64,000 nucleotides of DNA from Aureimonas sp. AU22 (GTDB taxonomy: Bacteria > Pseudomonadota > Alphaproteobacteria > Rhizobiales > Rhizobiaceae). The translations under genes and the position numbers were made by a program. Location: contig NZ_BBWJ01000049.1 of the NCBI RefSeq assembly GCF_001463745.1, forward strand, positions 57,113-121,112. The letters are read 5' to 3'. Position 1 is the first letter of the stretch. Every line of letters starts with the position of its first letter. Below the pieces are notes generated by a model. It did no database searches and had not been told where the DNA came from. It saw only the letters and a program-made list of their open reading frames with translations. Below, in pieces: positions 61,658-64,000 of this stretch.

Positions 61658-62508
61658 TGTATCCCACACCCGTCACCGAGCGCGCCTTCGGGATCCGGCT
61701 CGGCTATCGCATGGCGATCTACGTCGCGATGATCCTGTGGATGGCCCCCATGATCGCCATCATGATGACGGCGATCCGTTCGCAAGGCGACCTCCTGGCC
61801 GGTAACTACTGGGGCGCTCCGGAACGCTTCAGCCTGTTCGCCAACTACCGCGAGGTCTTCGCCACCTCGCCGATGTGGACCTTCTTCATCAACAGCGTCA
61901 CGGTCACGGGGATCACGGTCGTCCTCGTGCTGATCCTGTCGACCATGGCGGCCGTGGCGATCGCAAAGTATCGGCTGCCGGGCGCGACGATCCTCTTTGC
62001 CATGTTCATCGGGGGGAACTTCATTCCCTACCAGATCCTGATGATCCCGGTCCGCAACATGGTTCTCGACGTCGGCCTCTACAACACGGTCTGGGGACTG
62101 ATCCTGTTCCACACCGCCTTCCAGACGGGTTTCGCGACGCTGTTCCTGCGCAACTTCATCATCACGCTGCCGAACGAGCTGTTCGAGGCGGCCCGGGTGG
62201 AGGGCGCGAGCGAGTTCCAGATCATCCGCAAGATCGTCATCCCCCTGCTGCGTCCGGCGCTCGCTGGCCTGTCGGTCCTGATCTTCACATTCGTCTGGAA
62301 CGACTACTTCTGGGCCCTCGTGCTGGTGCAGAGCGATGCGGCCAAGCCCCTGACCCTTGGCATCGCCGGCCTGAAGGGGGAGTGGCTCACCGCTTGGAAC
62401 CTGATCTCCGCCGGCGCCCTGTTTGCCGCCCTGCCCCCGGTGTGCCTATTCTTCCTGATGCAGAAGCATTTCGTGGCGGGCCTGACCGCCGGCGCCGTGA
62501 AGGGCTGA
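61657..62508 (+). CDS. ABC importer permease (MalG/UgpE-like)
   Basis: A 283-residue membrane protein with six segments (for example AIYVAMILWMAPMIAIMMTA) and the EAA loop AARVEGASEFQIIRKIVIPL. It pairs with the preceding permease to form the channel. ATG 61657 shares a base with the previous stop (TGATG), so the two are translationally coupled. The glycerate kinase gene follows 3 bp later. Confidence 0.92.
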   Translation: MYPTPVTERAFGIRLGYRMAIYVAMILWMAPMIAIMMTAIRSQGDLLAGNYWGAPERFSLFANYREVFATSPMWTFFINSVTVTGITVVLVLILSTMAAVAIAKYRLPGATILFAMFIGGNFIPYQILMIPVRNMVLDVGLYNTVWGLILFHTAFQTGFATLFLRNFIITLPNELFEAARVEGASEFQIIRKIVIPLLRPALAGLSVLIFTFVWNDYFWALVLVQSDAAKPLTLGIAGLKGEWLTAWNLISAGALFAALPPVCLFFLMQKHFVAGLTAGAVKG

Positions 62509-62511
62509 ACG

Positions 62512-63828
62512 ATGCGGGAAGGAATCGACAGGGAACCACGTGACGTCGGCGCCTCCCCCTTCGATGCCGATCCCCGGCCGTTCCTTACGTCTCTGTTCGC
62601 GGCGGCCGTGGCTGCGGCCGATCCGGAGCGTATCGTCCGTGACCACCTTCCCCCCAAGCCCAAGGGGCGGACGATCGTGGTGGGTGCCGGCAAGGGAGCG
62701 GCGCAACTTGCCCGTGCCTTCGACGAAGCGTGGGACGCGCCGCTAGAGGGCATGGTGGTGACGCGATACGGCCAGGGGGTGGCGTGCCCCCGGATCGCCG
62801 TACGCGAAGCCTCGCATCCAGTTCCAGATTCCGCCGGCCTTGCCGCGGCCGCCGAGCTTCTCGCCATGGTCGGCGGGCTGTCCGAAGACGACCTCGTGGT
62901 CGCCCTCATCTGTGGAGGCGGCTCGGCCCTCCTTCCGTCCCCCGCGCCCGGGCTGTCGCTGGCGGACGAGATTGCGGTGAACGAGGCTCTTCTCGCCAGC
63001 GGTGCCCCCATCTCACATATGAACACTCTGCGGACATCGATCTCGCGGATCAAGGGCGGCCGGCTGGCCTCGGCCGCCTACCCAGCAAGGGTCGTGACCC
63101 TCGTGGTCTCGGACGTGCCGGGCGACGATCCCGGGCTCGTATCCTCCGGTCCGACCGTTCCCAGCCTATCGAGCGCGGCGGATGCCCTCGGCGTCGTGCG
63201 AGACTATTGCCTGCAACTTCCCCCCGCGGTCTTGACGCATCTTCAATCCGAGGTGGCAGCGGCTCCGAGCCCACCCAAGCCGAGACTTGCGCGATGCCAG
63301 ACACGGGTGATCGCCTCGGCGTCCCGCTCCTTGGAAGCCGCATCCGCTGTCGCGCAATCCTACGGAATCGAGGCGGCGATCTTGTCCGATGCCATCGAGG
63401 GCGAAGCACGCGACGTCGGCCAGGTCCATGCGGCGCTGGTCCGCGAAATCGGCTCGAGAGACCGTCCCTTCCGCAAGCCGGTGCTCCTTCTGTCCGGCGG
63501 CGAGACCACCGTCACGCTGACCGGCGGCGACCGGGGGCGCGGCGGACGAAACACCACGTTTCTCCTGTCATTCGCCCTCGGCATCACTGGAATGTCCAAT
63601 GTCTGGGCGGTGGCCGCCGACACCGACGGGATCGACGGATCGGAGGCCAATGCCGGCGCGTTCGCCGACGGATCGTCCATCGCTCGCATGTCGAGCGCCG
63701 GGATCGATGCGAGGCGGACGCTCCTTAAGAACGACGCCTGGACTGCGTTCGAAGGGATTGACGATCTGTTTTCGCCTGGTCCCACGGGCACCAACGTGAA
63801 TGATTTTCGCGCCATCTTGGTAAGATAA
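62512..63828 (+). CDS. Type-2 glycerate kinase (GckA/TtuD family, MOFRL)
   Basis: A 438-residue protein. The N-terminal DUF4147 domain has TIVVGAGKGAAQLARAFDEA, EASHPVPDSAG, LICGGGSALLPSPAPGLSLA and ISRIKGGRLASAAYPAR. The C-terminal MOFRL domain has LLLSGGETTVTLTGGDRGRG, AVAADTDGIDGSEANAGAFA and GPTGTNVND. The enzyme phosphorylates D-glycerate to 2-phosphoglycerate, feeding lower glycolysis. Its position at the end of the importer operon suggests that the imported compound is broken down to glycerate, for example via the aldolase-like and isomerase enzymes at 52-55 kb. That pathway is inference. Confidence 0.9.
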   Translation: MREGIDREPRDVGASPFDADPRPFLTSLFAAAVAAADPERIVRDHLPPKPKGRTIVVGAGKGAAQLARAFDEAWDAPLEGMVVTRYGQGVACPRIAVREASHPVPDSAGLAAAAELLAMVGGLSEDDLVVALICGGGSALLPSPAPGLSLADEIAVNEALLASGAPISHMNTLRTSISRIKGGRLASAAYPARVVTLVVSDVPGDDPGLVSSGPTVPSLSSAADALGVVRDYCLQLPPAVLTHLQSEVAAAPSPPKPRLARCQTRVIASASRSLEAASAVAQSYGIEAAILSDAIEGEARDVGQVHAALVREIGSRDRPFRKPVLLLSGGETTVTLTGGDRGRGGRNTTFLLSFALGITGMSNVWAVAADTDGIDGSEANAGAFADGSSIARMSSAGIDARRTLLKNDAWTAFEGIDDLFSPGPTGTNVNDFRAILVR

Positions 63829-63830
63829 CG

Positions 63831-63849
63831 GCCGACGAATGTCGGCTTT
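63831..63849 (+). terminator. Weak hairpin after glycerate kinase
   Basis: gccgac (63831-63836) and gtcggc (63841-63846) form a 6-bp stem with a 4-base loop followed by three T. It lies 2 bp after the stop, a plausible but weak intrinsic terminator. The remaining 150 bp to the window end hold no supported gene. Confidence 0.45.
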
Positions 63850-64000
63850 GCCAACAACGGTGCTTGCAGGCGGACCGGCCGGCTTGCACCCGACGTCGCT
63901 ATCGGAACGGTCGCCAACAAGGCTCGTAGGCGGCCGTCCCGCGTTGGGATGCTGCGATCCAAGGGGATCCTACACCTCAGTCCCTTCGGCAAGGGTTAGA

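Noticed and set aside
1..64000. CRISPR array, tRNA or rRNA genes
   Set aside because: No regularly spaced repeats and no cloverleaf or conserved rRNA segments were seen on either strand; a tRNA scan would be needed to exclude a degenerate tRNA.

Overview
The window is about 64 kb of GC-rich DNA that reads as the chromosome (or a chromid) of an alphaproteobacterium, probably of the order Hyphomicrobiales. The signs are HWE/HisKA_2-type histidine kinases beside single-domain response regulators, a chemotaxis receptor ending in a WEEF-type tail, a MucR/Ros zinc-finger regulator fragment, DUF6894 mini-proteins and a CUT1 sugar ABC transporter of rhizobial style. The genus cannot be fixed from the sequence alone. 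No rRNA, tRNA or CRISPR array was seen.

Layout. 1-4 kb: the end of a HAD phosphatase gene, then a glycosyltransferase facing a PIG-L deacetylase/methyltransferase fusion coupled to an acyl-CoA-dehydrogenase-like gene. 4.5-9.3 kb: a divergent isochorismatase/LysR pair, then a loose patch of tiny genes (two DUF6894, two ribosome-modulation-factor-like) and a short-chain dehydrogenase broken by a stop codon. 9.7-17.9 kb: an IS5 remnant followed by a signalling block of an RsbQ-like hydrolase, a PAS histidine kinase, a HisKA_2 kinase with its receiver, a second receiver, and a 1051-residue GAF/PAS kinase. 18-22 kb: a small unknown gene, a LysE-type exporter with a premature stop, a MarR regulator, an orphan intrinsic terminator and a secreted HSL-type esterase. 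22-32 kb: cyclic-di-GMP and chemotaxis genes, including a YfiR-like / TonB-receptor / GGDEF-EAL operon, a chemoreceptor, and a GGDEF-EAL gene coupled to a molybdopterin-fold periplasmic protein.

32.7-51.5 kb is the accessory island and the most interesting part. It starts with a tyrosine recombinase and ends in an IS5-family element that abuts the C-terminal fragment of a mucR gene. A tightly packed eight-gene operon (45549 down to 34041) encodes a DUF4258 protein, a double AAA+ ATPase, a protein with a PUA/EVE-like N-terminus and a nuclease-like C-terminus, a small protein, a nuclease/RNase-H/SF1-helicase fusion, an McrB GTPase-like protein carrying a tandem EVE-like insert, McrC, and an unknown protein. 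A WYL-domain regulator is transcribed divergently from it, followed by a metallophosphoesterase. A second small locus holds a metallo-beta-lactamase-fold hydrolase overlapping a PD-(D/E)XK nuclease, divergent from a macrodomain-like protein. I infer a composite anti-phage/anti-plasmid island directed at modified DNA. The combination is not one I can match to a named system.

52-64 kb is a catabolic locus: a CoA-transferase / DUF993 aldolase-like / shikimate-dehydrogenase-like / TIM-barrel isomerase operon, a TetR regulator with a MaoC hydratase, a CUT1 ABC importer and a type-2 glycerate kinase. Two identical 18-bp palindromes upstream of the two leftward operons are the likely TetR operators.

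Two patterns recur across the window. First, several genes are damaged (in-frame stops in SDR, LysE and IS5 genes; a frameshift in a DUF6894 gene). Second, a family of short interspersed repeats of about 28 bp lies only between genes.
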